A DNA stretch of 44,570 nucleotides from Maribacter sp. (GTDB taxonomy: Bacteria > Bacteroidota > Bacteroidia > Flavobacteriales > Flavobacteriaceae): NCBI GenBank assembly GCA_024643345.1, contig JAHENB010000024.1, forward strand, positions 1 to 44,570, given 5' to 3'. A program made the translations under genes and the position numbers. The notes beneath the pieces were generated by a model. That model searched no databases and was not told the origin of the DNA. It saw nothing but the letters and a program-made list of their open reading frames with translations. Below are positions 17,455-26,522 of the stretch, piece by piece. Within the stretch, counting starts at the first letter, position 1. The number at the start of each line of letters is the position of its first letter.

Positions 17455-18231
17455 ATGATCACATTCTTCCGCCACATCCGCCAAAACCTGCTTTCCCAAG
17501 GGAAAACGGGGAAATACCTAAAATACGCGATCGGGGAGATCCTACTGGTGGTGATCGGGATACTGATCGCCCTGCAGATCAATAATTGGAACGAAAGTCG
17601 AAAAGAGCGCGACAGGGAATACCGGATATTGGTCGGGCTGCAACAAGATTTTAAAAACAACCGGTCCCGATTGGAGGGCACTATCGTCAGAATCCCGCAG
17701 TTGTTGGATACCCTTGCAAAAGGTTTGGATCTTGTTGATCGGGAAGAACTTGAATACGACCAAAAAATGCAGAACACCATACTTGAAACGGGATATATCC
17801 TGACCGATTTGGTCGAGGGCGCCCTAAATTCAATTTTAAGTTCAGAAAAATTGGAATTGATCACGAACGAACAACTTAAAAACAGGTTGACCGCATACCC
17901 CAGCCTCATTAAAAAATTTCAAAAGCAGGAGGCCGTACTGGAAAATTACGTGCTCGAAATACAGCGTCCCATTTTGAGAAGATATGTTTCCTTGGCGAAT
18001 TCAACCTTTGTTTCTGACGACCCGGCCTTTAAAACCCTGAAAGGCAAGATGGAAAAGTCGGACTTTCCCGGTCTTTTAAAAAATCGGGAATATCAGAACG
18101 CCATGGTCGGCATTTATTTGCAGAACAAAATTTTAATGGACTTCGCCCAGCTGTTGTTGGCCGAGACCACGGCCATCTATGAATTATTGGCTTCCGAAAT
18201 CGAAAAGAATCCCAACAATAAATTGCGCTGA
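17455..18231 (+). CDS. DUF6090-family membrane-anchored protein
   Basis: This protein of about 258 residues matches a family common in Flavobacteriia (DUF6090). Its diagnostic N terminus has a short basic amphipathic segment (MITFFRHIRQNLLSQGK) followed by KYLKYAIGEILLVVIGILIA and LQINNWNE, a single membrane helix. The remaining 200 residues are predicted largely helical, with coiled-coil-like heptads, and end in a Lys/Asn-rich tail. The ATG at 17455 is preferred over a TTG 9 bp upstream because the family begins with this motif. A paralogue lies at 38072-39352. Function is unknown; the topology suggests a soluble helical domain exposed on one face of the inner membrane. Confidence 0.82.
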   Translation: MITFFRHIRQNLLSQGKTGKYLKYAIGEILLVVIGILIALQINNWNESRKERDREYRILVGLQQDFKNNRSRLEGTIVRIPQLLDTLAKGLDLVDREELEYDQKMQNTILETGYILTDLVEGALNSILSSEKLELITNEQLKNRLTAYPSLIKKFQKQEAVLENYVLEIQRPILRRYVSLANSTFVSDDPAFKTLKGKMEKSDFPGLLKNREYQNAMVGIYLQNKILMDFAQLLLAETTAIYELLASEIEKNPNNKLR

Positions 18232-18240
18232 TGGCCTTTA

Positions 18241-18283
18241 CGGGTAGATCGGCCACAAAATCTTTGCCCGGTTCATCTACCCG
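18241..18283 (+). terminator. Candidate terminator after the DUF6090 gene
   Basis: CGGGTAGAT (18241-18249) and ATCTACCCG (18275-18283) are perfect 9-bp arms around a 25-base loop, followed by CTTTTA. The arms start 10 bp after the stop codon. The loop is long and the T tract short, so termination may be inefficient. Confidence 0.4.
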
Positions 18284-18376
18284 CTTTTACATATAAACCA
18301 ATATCCCTAAAATTTATTCAAGTAACTTCGTTATGATGTAACTGCCCTTTAGATAGGCATCGACCAAAACCAAACC

Positions 18377-20968
18377 ATGTCCGATCAACCACAATCCATC
18401 GACCGACTTCTGGAAAAACTGGAAGCGCTTTTAATAAAACAAGAAAGTTTCTCCAAGGAAATACAGCAATTGCGGATAGAAATCGAGCAATTGAGGACCG
18501 CCAAGGCACAGGCCCCTCCAGCAAATGAAATCCCGAGCGTCCCTAAGGAGCAAGAGTTTCGGCCCGAACCCATAGCGACCCCTGTACCCTCCGGTCGAAG
18601 CTTCCGTCGCGATCGCAAGAATGGCATCATAGGCGGTGTCTGCGCGGGGCTGGCTGGCTATTTGGGGATGAACGTGGCCCTCATGCGGATCCTTTGGATC
18701 TTCTTTTCCCTGGTTTTTTGTGTCGGGATCTTGGTTTACTTCTTGTTCTGGATCATTGTCCCAAATGTCGACGCTCCCTTTCGCGACGCGCCGAAAACCC
18801 ACGTCACGGCACCCGTGGTGCCCATGGCCCCCAAAGCCGAAACAAAACCTGTAGTGCCAAGGACGGCCGGGACCGCCAAAAAAGCGACTTTTGATCTCGA
18901 GAAGTATATTGGTGAAAACCTGATCAGTAAAATCGGTATCGCCATTCTGATCCTCGGCGTGGGCATCGGGGCCAAATATTCGATCGACAACGATCTGATC
19001 GGTCCGACGGTAAGGATCATTCTCGGTTATCTGGTGGGCTTAGCACTATTGGGTATCGGGATACGGTTGAAACCAAAGTATGAAAAATTCAGTGCCATAT
19101 TGGTAAGCGGTGCCATGGCCATCTTGTACTTCATCACTTTTGCGGCCTTTACTTTCTATGCCATGATGCCCTTGGCATTGGCCTTTGTGTTAATGGTACT
19201 GCTCACAGTGGCTACTGTGGGGGCCGCCCTGAACTATAACCAACAGATCATCGCCCATATTGGGTTGGTGGGCGCCTATGCGGTGCCCTTCTTGCTAAGC
19301 GAGGGGAAGGGGGCGCCGGCCATCCTTTTTGGTTATATGGCCATCATCAACTGCGGCATCCTTTTCATCGCATATAGGAAATACTGGAAACCGCTCTATC
19401 TCGTGTCACTTTTTGTAACTTGGCTAGTGCTGCTCAGTTGGTATTTTTCGAGCTATGATGCCGAACAATATTTTGTACTGTTCTTGGTTTTTCTGGTATT
19501 GTTCTTTTCAATCTTTTACCTCACCTTTCTCGCCTATAAAATTTTTAAGAAAGAGGCGTACCAAGCGCTCGATGTTTTTTTATTGTTGGCCAATTCCTTT
19601 GTTTTTTATGGGCTGGGCTATGACGCCTTGCAAAGCCATACGGGCGGGGAAGCCTATTTGGGACTATTCACCCTCTTCAATGCGATCTTGCATTTATTGG
19701 TAAGTGTGCTGATCTACCGTCAAAAACTGGCCGATAAGAACATTTTCTATTTGGTTGCCGGGCTGGTCATGGTGTTTTTTACCATTGCAGTCCCCGTTCA
19801 GTTGGAGGGGTCGTGGGTAACCCTGCTTTGGGGAGCGGAAGCCGCCCTTCTATTTTGGATAGGGAGAACCAAAAAGGTAGCGATCTATGAAAAGATTGCC
19901 TTTCCCTTAATGTTGTTGTCCTTTTTGAGCCTAGTACAGGATTGGGGCCAAATGTATCTGGACCCCATATTCTTGGGTCAGGTAACCCGTATGGCGCCAA
20001 TTTTCAATCCTGCTTTTCTGACCTCAATATTGTTGGTGGCCATTTACGGTTTTATCAACGCCTTGCATTACAATAAAAAATACACCGCCTCATGGATCAT
20101 CGAAACCCACATGCAAAATACGGTTTCGATTTTTGTTTCCGCCTTATTGTTGACCACCATTTATTTTGCCTTCGCCATGGAAATTTCTCATTATTGGGAA
20201 GGTCTTTATACAGATTCCGAATTTTTCTTGTCGCCCGATGATGATTTTTTGGCGGGCATTCGCCCGAATTACCATTTAAGGTCTTTCCAGTCCCTTTGGC
20301 TCATGAACTATACGTTGTTTTTTGCCGCCGCGCTTGCCCTGGTCAATATCCTAAAATTCAAAAGCCGGGTATTGGGCATCACGAACATGGTCTTGAACGT
20401 CCTGGGTATCGCATTCTTCTTAACTGTGGGCCTACTGCTGTTCAGTGAGCTGCGCGATAGTTATTTGTTTCAGGAACGTGACGGTCATTTCGATATCGCC
20501 CCCATTCAAATTGGCATACGCTACATCTCATACGTATTCGTAGCCCTGGTGATGATCGCCCAACATCGGTACCTGAAACAGGAATTCATCGGACAGATCG
20601 CCAAAATTCCTTTTGAACTTGGACTCCACGTCACTTTATGTTGGGTCGCGAGCAGCGAACTGATACATTGGTTGGATCTTTCTGGATCATCGGTCGCGTA
20701 TAAACTTGGGTTATCGATCCTTTGGGGCCTCTATGCCCTGTTGCTGATCGTCTTGGGAATCTGGAAAAAGAAAAAGCACTTGCGCATCGCCGCCATCGTG
20801 CTCTTTTCCTTGACCTTGCTCAAACTGTTCTTTTACGATATCGCGCACCTCAGCACGCTTTCCAAGACCGTCGTGATGATTGCACTGGGCATACTCCTAT
20901 TGATTGTCTCCTTTTTGTACAACCGATTCAGGCAGAGCATTTCCGACGAAAATGAACAAATGCCCTAG
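18377..20968 (+). CDS. PspC-DUF2339 fusion, large polytopic membrane protein
   Basis: This 863-residue protein has three parts. Residues 1-45 form a short coiled coil (IDRLLEKLEALLIKQESFSK, then further heptads). Residues about 74-133 form a PspC domain (RRDRKNGIIGGVCAGLAGYL and a membrane helix ending in IVPN). Residues about 175-855 form a DUF2339 region with roughly 20 membrane segments, beginning ENLISKIGIAILILGVGIG and ending in a basic, acidic tail. DUF2339 proteins are large, uncharacterised and widespread in Bacteroidota. PspC is normally a separate small stress-response membrane protein (phage-shock regulon). Fusion of the two in one chain hints that DUF2339 works with envelope-stress sensing. 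It starts 145 bp after the DUF6090 gene. Confidence 0.88.
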   Translation: MSDQPQSIDRLLEKLEALLIKQESFSKEIQQLRIEIEQLRTAKAQAPPANEIPSVPKEQEFRPEPIATPVPSGRSFRRDRKNGIIGGVCAGLAGYLGMNVALMRILWIFFSLVFCVGILVYFLFWIIVPNVDAPFRDAPKTHVTAPVVPMAPKAETKPVVPRTAGTAKKATFDLEKYIGENLISKIGIAILILGVGIGAKYSIDNDLIGPTVRIILGYLVGLALLGIGIRLKPKYEKFSAILVSGAMAILYFITFAAFTFYAMMPLALAFVLMVLLTVATVGAALNYNQQIIAHIGLVGAYAVPFLLSEGKGAPAILFGYMAIINCGILFIAYRKYWKPLYLVSLFVTWLVLLSWYFSSYDAEQYFVLFLVFLVLFFSIFYLTFLAYKIFKKEAYQALDVFLLLANSFVFYGLGYDALQSHTGGEAYLGLFTLFNAILHLLVSVLIYRQKLADKNIFYLVAGLVMVFFTIAVPVQLEGSWVTLLWGAEAALLFWIGRTKKVAIYEKIAFPLMLLSFLSLVQDWGQMYLDPIFLGQVTRMAPIFNPAFLTSILLVAIYGFINALHYNKKYTASWIIETHMQNTVSIFVSALLLTTIYFAFAMEISHYWEGLYTDSEFFLSPDDDFLAGIRPNYHLRSFQSLWLMNYTLFFAAALALVNILKFKSRVLGITNMVLNVLGIAFFLTVGLLLFSELRDSYLFQERDGHFDIAPIQIGIRYISYVFVALVMIAQHRYLKQEFIGQIAKIPFELGLHVTLCWVASSELIHWLDLSGSSVAYKLGLSILWGLYALLLIVLGIWKKKKHLRIAAIVLFSLTLLKLFFYDIAHLSTLSKTVVMIALGILLLIVSFLYNRFRQSISDENEQMP

Positions 20969-21092
20969 GCTTGCTTATCGGTGGCTTCACTTCCAATTTT
21001 TCGCTGATGCCCCATGGACAAATAGGATAGGCATTCATCTTGATAGCGGTTTTGATAGGGGTCTAATTCCTAGGGCAGCAATTGCCTTTCCA

Positions 21093-22007
21093 TTAATTGG
21101 AATAGGTATAACTGATGGTGCCTTCCCTGAAGGAACCAGAATTGATATATCTTTTAAAGGTGGCGAGTAAAGGATATCCCTTGGGATCATAGGTATAATC
21201 CACTTCCAGCTTCAGTACATTATCAACGAACACTTTGGTGACATTATGTGGGGTAAACATGGGCGATAAAAGGGTTTGGTCGCTGGCCGGTTTCCGGTAA
21301 TACCCAAATGCCTGCCATAAGGGATAAAAAGGATTGATGCCATCATCGACCTCATAAGTAAACTCCTCGGTGGTGTTCGTGGGCAAATATACCACCCTTT
21401 TCTTTCGGATATTATCCTGGTCGGTGTAGATATAGGAATGGTTCTGGGACGAATTGGGGCTATTGTTATAAAGTTCCGAAATGATGTTTCCCCGGTCGTC
21501 AAGGTTTATCGTAACCGATTCATTAAAAATCACTATCCCGCTCTCATCAAATTTTTCTGAACTGTATTGGCCCAATTTGTCGTTGTTATAGCTATACGAC
21601 CTTAATTCAAAAATCTGATTGCATTCAAAATCTGTGCCATTGACCTTGGTGATATCCTCGGCCGAACACAAAGACTGTACCTCCAACCGGTTCTGGGCAT
21701 TATATTCAAATTGGCTCGACCAAGCGTTCAACCCGACGAATATAAAATCTTCCCTGACCAATGCATCGTTTTCATAGGTGAAGATACTGCGTTTAGAACC
21801 GTCCTCATCTACATAGGCCAAGGTCCTGAGAAATTTGTAATCTGGTTGGGGGATTCCGACCTCATTATCCATAGGTGTAGCTGTTTGGTCGTCTTGAAGC
21901 ACCAAAGGTGCAATAGGGTCGCTCTTGGTACAGGCGGCATATAGGATGGTCAAGCTCACGGCCGCCAACATTAAAAGTCCTCTATTTCGCTTTTCTATCA
22001 ATTTCAT
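21093..22007 (-). CDS. Hypothetical lipoprotein with repeated beta-strand pattern
   Basis: This 304-residue protein starts MKLIEKRNRGLLMLAAVSLT and then has ILYAAC (Cys26), a lipobox, so it is an outer-membrane or periplasmic lipoprotein. The mature part is built of alternating short Tyr- and Asp-rich strands (RSIFTYENDALVRED, YNNDKLGQYSSEKFDESG, SYIYTDQDNIRKKR, VDYTYDPKGYPLLATF) that resemble YD-like or RHS-like hairpins in Bacteroidota lipoproteins. No enzyme motif is seen. It is convergent with the PspC-DUF2339 gene, separated by 124 bp, and lies upstream of the GH67 gene on the same strand but 288 bp away from it. Function unknown. Confidence 0.75.
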   Translation of the reverse strand: MKLIEKRNRGLLMLAAVSLTILYAACTKSDPIAPLVLQDDQTATPMDNEVGIPQPDYKFLRTLAYVDEDGSKRSIFTYENDALVREDFIFVGLNAWSSQFEYNAQNRLEVQSLCSAEDITKVNGTDFECNQIFELRSYSYNNDKLGQYSSEKFDESGIVIFNESVTINLDDRGNIISELYNNSPNSSQNHSYIYTDQDNIRKKRVVYLPTNTTEEFTYEVDDGINPFYPLWQAFGYYRKPASDQTLLSPMFTPHNVTKVFVDNVLKLEVDYTYDPKGYPLLATFKRYINSGSFREGTISYTYSN

Positions 22008-22295
22008 TGTTTTAATTTGGAGAGAAGTACAATCCCTAACAGCACCACAGATATTGGTTCGATTATTTTAAAGATAATTACAAATCATTTTACTTCCCAA
22101 TGGCTGCCTTGAAATCGATAGCTGTAAAAATGAACATTTCGTTGCTTATTTTGACAAAAGCTTTAAGGCCAAGGCCCAAATTGGGCGGTTCAGCTAGAAA
22201 ATGTTGGGCATGATCAAGAATGCCGTTCTTATATACCTTTTAAGGTGGTTCGTTAAGCGAGATTTTTTTAATACTAAATGCAGGTCAAGTTGCCC

Positions 22296-24479
22296 CTAAT
22301 CCCAACGGGGACGAATTCCTGGGGCATAGGGGAATTTTAGGGATCGATAATGTTCCAAGCTTTCCTTGGGTTTTTCGACGCCCTCGGGCAATTCTATATT
22401 GGAAAAGGTCTGAAAATAAAGCAGGCAGGCATCCCGCCACCATTTTGCCTCCTTCAATTGGATTTTCATGAGCATTTGGACCTCCTTGAACTGGTTTTCA
22501 GCGACATAAGGCCTTGCCCTTTCCCATGTCGAAATCATCTCTTGAACCTGATCTACCCCTTCCTGATATTTTAGGGCAAGACCGTCCCAGAGGGTCGTTC
22601 CACTTTTTAATCTGTAATCCCATGGCAGATGGTGGAACCACAAGAGATATTCCTCAGGACAGGTATTTACATCATTGAATTTAGCTGCCAGTTCCCCGGC
22701 ATATTGGGCAGTGGCATGGCTTCCGTTGGGTGTACGGTCAAACCCAATCCCTTTTTCATCGGCCTTATGATAGTAGGTAGGGTTCCACTCGGGCCTGCTC
22801 AAATCGCTTACCCAAGGCCCGGGCCCGTAGTGGTGGCCGGTATCGAACAGATGGTGGAGGCCCAAAGGATCCATATAGTTCACGGGCGCTTGTCTGGAAA
22901 GGACCAACATTTCCTTGATCGACTTCAAAAAGTCTGGATTGTTCGAATAGGTCGCCCTTAACCATTCGTCGGCAATGGTCTCGGCACTCAGGTCCGGATC
23001 CCAGGCCAAGCGACCAAAACCGTACCAATTGGCCTGGGCAAAAGGGTGGCCTGTCCAATTCAGGTCGTTGCCGATGTTGGCCACCCCGGCAATGCCCGTA
23101 ATCTTGTTGCCATGAAGTGACCCATCGACCACTTTCGCGACCGTCGATCCTTTTCCCATGCGATAGGTATCCGCATCGAGTACCTCCTTAAAAAGGATAG
23201 GCAGGAATACGAGGTGGCTACTGAAGCCCAAATATTCCTGGGTAATCTGAAATTCTACCATTAAGGGTGTATTCGGCATGGCACCGAACATGGGGTGGAA
23301 TGGTTCACGGGGTTGAAAATCAATCGGCCCGTTCTTCACTTGTACCAGCACATTGTCCATAAACTGCCCATCGTAGGGAACAAATTCATCATAGGCCTGT
23401 TTCGCTCTGTCGGCGGGATCTTTTTCTGAATACACAAAAGCCCTCCATATGATATTTCCACGAAAGGGCGCAACGGCCTTGGCCAGCATATTGGCCCCAT
23501 CAACATGGTTTCTTCCATAGTTTTGCGGTCCGGGCTGGCCTTCAGAATTGGCCTTTACCAAAAAGCCCCCAAAATCGGGAATGCGGGCATAAATTTCCTT
23601 TGCTTTGGCCTGCCACCATTCCTGCACCCTACCGTCCAAAGGATCGGCGGTGGGAAGGCCCCCAATTTCCATTGGTGCCGAAAAACGCGCGGTCAAATAA
23701 ACCTTGATGCCATATGGCCTAAAAACGTTCGCCAAAGCTTCCACCTTGTCCAGATAGGCCGGGGTAAGAACCAGGGCATTCGCGTTCACATTGGTTAAAA
23801 CGGTGCCGTTGATCCCTATGGAGGCATTGGCACGGGCATAGTCGATATAACGCCGATCGATGAATTCTGGCAATTTTTGCCAGTTCCAAAGCGAGAATCC
23901 GGCATAGCCGCGTTCAATGGTGCGGTCTAGATTGTCCCAATGGTTGAGCATGCGCAGCTGTATCTTTGGCGCGTCCACGAGGTTCAGCCCGGCCAGACTT
24001 TGACGGCCCTGCATGCGCTGCAACAATCTAAAAACACCGTAAAGGATACCGATATCCGCATTGGCGGTAAGCAACAGAACTGATTTGCCGTTCAAACGAA
24101 TTGATTTGATGATAAAGCCTTCTTCGCCGATAGTTCCATATTCAGCGATGGCATCCGATACTTTTTGGTCAAGATCGGCCTTTTTGCCGATGATCATCGA
24201 AGGGGATGCATTGACCCCGCTAGTGAAAATGGGCGGACGATCCAATAGTTGGGTCAGCCCGTTTTTCAACTCTTCGAACGCCGTTGTTAAAATTTCATTC
24301 CGGGGTTCAAAATAGATCGATTCCACAGTTTTTCGATATCCCTCCAAAACATTGCCTTCTTCGATTTTGTCGTATCCCAGCCAAAGATCATATCCATCGG
24401 GTACCTGGGCCTCGAGCGGAATCAACCAAAAAAGGCACAAAGCCATGAATGCTAGGATATGGGGAGGAGTTCTTTTCAT
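22296..24479 (-). CDS. GH67 alpha-glucuronidase
   Basis: This 727-residue exported enzyme of glycoside hydrolase family 67 removes 4-O-methyl-D-glucuronic acid from the non-reducing end of (glucurono)xylo-oligosaccharides. A Sec signal peptide (MKRTPPHILAFMALCLFWLI followed by PLEAQ) precedes the GH67 N-terminal alpha/beta domain, the TIM barrel and the helical C domain. By comparison with the Cellvibrio enzyme, the acid is Glu313 in VKANSEGQPGP and the base-pair positions are Asp387 (GPIDFQPREP) and Glu415 (FQITQEYLGF). Spacings (74 and 28 residues) match the family. It is not within a recognisable xylan utilisation locus here; no SusCD pair, xylanase or uronate gene is adjacent, although the neighbours are unexplored outside the window. 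The length fits the family. Confidence 0.95.
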   Translation of the reverse strand: MKRTPPHILAFMALCLFWLIPLEAQVPDGYDLWLGYDKIEEGNVLEGYRKTVESIYFEPRNEILTTAFEELKNGLTQLLDRPPIFTSGVNASPSMIIGKKADLDQKVSDAIAEYGTIGEEGFIIKSIRLNGKSVLLLTANADIGILYGVFRLLQRMQGRQSLAGLNLVDAPKIQLRMLNHWDNLDRTIERGYAGFSLWNWQKLPEFIDRRYIDYARANASIGINGTVLTNVNANALVLTPAYLDKVEALANVFRPYGIKVYLTARFSAPMEIGGLPTADPLDGRVQEWWQAKAKEIYARIPDFGGFLVKANSEGQPGPQNYGRNHVDGANMLAKAVAPFRGNIIWRAFVYSEKDPADRAKQAYDEFVPYDGQFMDNVLVQVKNGPIDFQPREPFHPMFGAMPNTPLMVEFQITQEYLGFSSHLVFLPILFKEVLDADTYRMGKGSTVAKVVDGSLHGNKITGIAGVANIGNDLNWTGHPFAQANWYGFGRLAWDPDLSAETIADEWLRATYSNNPDFLKSIKEMLVLSRQAPVNYMDPLGLHHLFDTGHHYGPGPWVSDLSRPEWNPTYYHKADEKGIGFDRTPNGSHATAQYAGELAAKFNDVNTCPEEYLLWFHHLPWDYRLKSGTTLWDGLALKYQEGVDQVQEMISTWERARPYVAENQFKEVQMLMKIQLKEAKWWRDACLLYFQTFSNIELPEGVEKPKESLEHYRSLKFPYAPGIRPRWD

Positions 24480-24818
24480 TTTTACAAGTTTAATTGCTTT
24501 TGCATTAGGAAATCGAAGAAAAATTACATTCTAAAATATATAGAATCTGGTACAATGCCCTATAATTTATAAAGTTATGCTTTTTTCAACACCGTGAAAT
24601 AGCCCTTTCAAAGATCAGACCCTGAACAGTGCGCAAAATAAAGCTAGTATGGGACTCAAAAAAAGGGTGGCCGGAATCTCATCATGCGCTACGGGCGTTT
24701 CACTTTCATATTTGGCCGTTTCGCTCGAAAACCAAAGACTCCGCAAGTGGTTCGGCCATAGATTTGTCCTAGAAATCAAAAAAAACAATTGAACGAATCA
24801 TTTTAAAAAATAAAAATC
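24480..24818. other. Divergent promoter region, no gene seen
   Basis: This 339-bp gap separates the GH67 gene (-) from the repeat protein (+). It holds the leaders of both; the stretch near the start of the repeat protein is A-rich. I see no hairpin with a T tract, RNA fold or convincing reading frame in it. Confidence 0.4.
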
Positions 24819-25340
24819 ATGAAAAAAACAAGTGTAATAGCAGGAATTGGCATACTTTCTTTGGGCATACTTTCTTTCACTGGAAAAGGTCACTGTCAAA
24901 AATCAACCGAAAACCGGGAATCGGAGAAGATATCAGCCGATATACAACAATCGTTTCGTAACAGCTTGCCTACCGAAACAAACCCCACAACTTTAAATAT
25001 CGACGAAATTGCATACGTAGAACTCGAAGAAGAGATCGTCTTGGGTTTTGATACGGCCGATTATCTGCCTTTGGGCTTCAACGCCTATAAAGGGATGGTC
25101 TTCGACCTTAACGATATCGACTATGTTGAGCTCGAAGAAGAAATAGACCTCGGATTCGACACTGCCGACTATTTGCCCGAAGGTTTCAATGCCTATGAAG
25201 GCATGGATCTGGATCTGCAACTGGCGCTGGAAGAACTTGATTTGAACAGCATCAACTATATTGAGGAGGAAGAGGTGATCGAACTCGATTTCAATACCCG
25301 AAAATACCTGCCCAAAGGGTTCGACCCTTATGCCAAATAA
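24819..25340 (+). CDS. Small exported acidic protein with three imperfect repeats
   Basis: This is a 173-residue protein with a signal peptide (MKKTSVIAGIGILSLGILSF). The mature part carries three copies of an acidic module of about 33 residues: residues about 60-93, 97-130 and 142-172. The shared core is Y-V-E-L-E-E-E-I-x-L-G-F-D-T-A-D-Y-L-P-x-G-F-N-A-Y, and the third copy is more divergent (IEEEEVIELDFNTRKYLP). The strongly acidic EEE stretches followed by YLPxGF could bind cations or a partner surface, but no function is established. Similar YLPxGFNPY repeat proteins occur in other Flavobacteriia. It lies just upstream (about 145 bp) of the LytS-type kinase gene, separated by a terminator. 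Confidence 0.75.
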   Translation: MKKTSVIAGIGILSLGILSFTGKGHCQKSTENRESEKISADIQQSFRNSLPTETNPTTLNIDEIAYVELEEEIVLGFDTADYLPLGFNAYKGMVFDLNDIDYVELEEEIDLGFDTADYLPEGFNAYEGMDLDLQLALEELDLNSINYIEEEEVIELDFNTRKYLPKGFDPYAK

Positions 25341-25366
25341 GCACTGGCCAAGAAGCAGAAGAAGTT

Positions 25367-25399
25367 GGCCTTTGGTGAAAATCGAAGGCCTTTCTTTTT
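25367..25399 (+). terminator. Terminator after the repeat protein
   Basis: GGCCTT (25367-25372) pairs with AAGGCC (25385-25390) and is followed by TTTCTTTTT. It stands 27 bp after the stop codon of the three-repeat protein and separates it from the kinase gene. Confidence 0.6.
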
Positions 25400-25484
25400 A
25401 TCTGCTATAAGGGACCGCCCCTCTTGAACTGCTGAAAGAAACCGGGCCAAACCATTTAAATAAGTATCTTTAAAACGTAGAACT

Positions 25485-26522
25485 ATGAAAGCAATGGAAC
25501 TCAAGAAGGTTGGCCAATCCCAGATCATTAAGATTTCATTTCTTGTTGCGGTTTTGGTCTCTTTGTCCAAAACCCTTTTCATCTACAGAATGATCGATAC
25601 CGGAAAGATGGATCTGTCCGGGGAATTGATTTCTGACTTGCTGCTTCAGTTCGTATTCTTCTTTCTTTTTTCTTGGCTGATCCTACAGCTCAGTGCCAAC
25701 TGGGCCTACACCATATTGAATTCCCGAGCGCTTCGTATTGCGTTCACTGTATTTTTTGGGATAATTACCCTTATGGGGACACTAAAAATTCTGGAATATG
25801 CCTATCCCCTAGCCGGTCTTCCGATATCCAGGGAGGAGAAGGGTTTTTTGTTTTTCAAATACGTCATTATTCTGATCAGTTTAATTTTTGTGGGCCGAAT
25901 CCTGCGGCTTCAGCTGATACAGAAAGAAAGTGCGATTGAAAACGAACGCTTAAAACAGCAAAACCTGCAAAACGAGCTCACCGCCTTAAAGAACCAGATC
26001 GATCCGCATTTTCTTTTCAATTCGTTAAATTCGCTCAACTGTTTGATCCGCGATAATGAAGAGGCGACGGCATTTGTATCGAAGCTATCCTTTATGTATC
26101 GCTACATATTACAGAGTGGCGATAGGGATTTGGTTACCGTAAAGGAAGAGCTCAAATTCTTGGAAAGTTATACCCATTTGATCAAAGCCAGGTACCGGAA
26201 CCGTTTTTCAATAGAAATAGATGTTGACCATGCCGATCTTGACAAGCAACTGCCCCCTTTGGCACTTCAATCCATGGTAGAAAATGCTGTAAAGCACAAC
26301 GAGATATCGGAAAGCCATCCCTTGATCGTAAAGATTTTCTCAAAGGGCGAGGCCCTCTGTGTCGAAAACCCGATCAGGCCGAGGACGACCCTTGCCGAAG
26401 GTACCGGGAGCGGGCTTGCGAACTTGCAAAAACGATATTTTTTATTGGCGAAACGAAACATGACCATTTCTGCCGAAAACAATAGGTTTAGTGTTGAATT
26501 ACCTTTCTTAAAAACGACATGA
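25485..26522 (+). CDS. LytS-type sensor histidine kinase
   Basis: This 345-residue inner-membrane kinase has four membrane segments within residues 1-145 and a linker coiled coil. It then has the His_kinase domain typical of LytS/YehU proteins: QIDPHFLFNSLNSLNCL, with the phospho-acceptor His175, then an N-box (SMVENAVKHNE) and G-box (GTGSGLANLQKRY). There is no recognisable periplasmic sensor domain, so the signal is probably sensed within the membrane. The stop codon overlaps the ATG of the response regulator by 4 bp, so the two proteins are a coupled pair. The controlled genes are not evident; candidates are its upstream repeat protein and the beta-barrel gene downstream. Confidence 0.92.
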   Translation: MKAMELKKVGQSQIIKISFLVAVLVSLSKTLFIYRMIDTGKMDLSGELISDLLLQFVFFFLFSWLILQLSANWAYTILNSRALRIAFTVFFGIITLMGTLKILEYAYPLAGLPISREEKGFLFFKYVIILISLIFVGRILRLQLIQKESAIENERLKQQNLQNELTALKNQIDPHFLFNSLNSLNCLIRDNEEATAFVSKLSFMYRYILQSGDRDLVTVKEELKFLESYTHLIKARYRNRFSIEIDVDHADLDKQLPPLALQSMVENAVKHNEISESHPLIVKIFSKGEALCVENPIRPRTTLAEGTGSGLANLQKRYFLLAKRNMTISAENNRFSVELPFLKTT

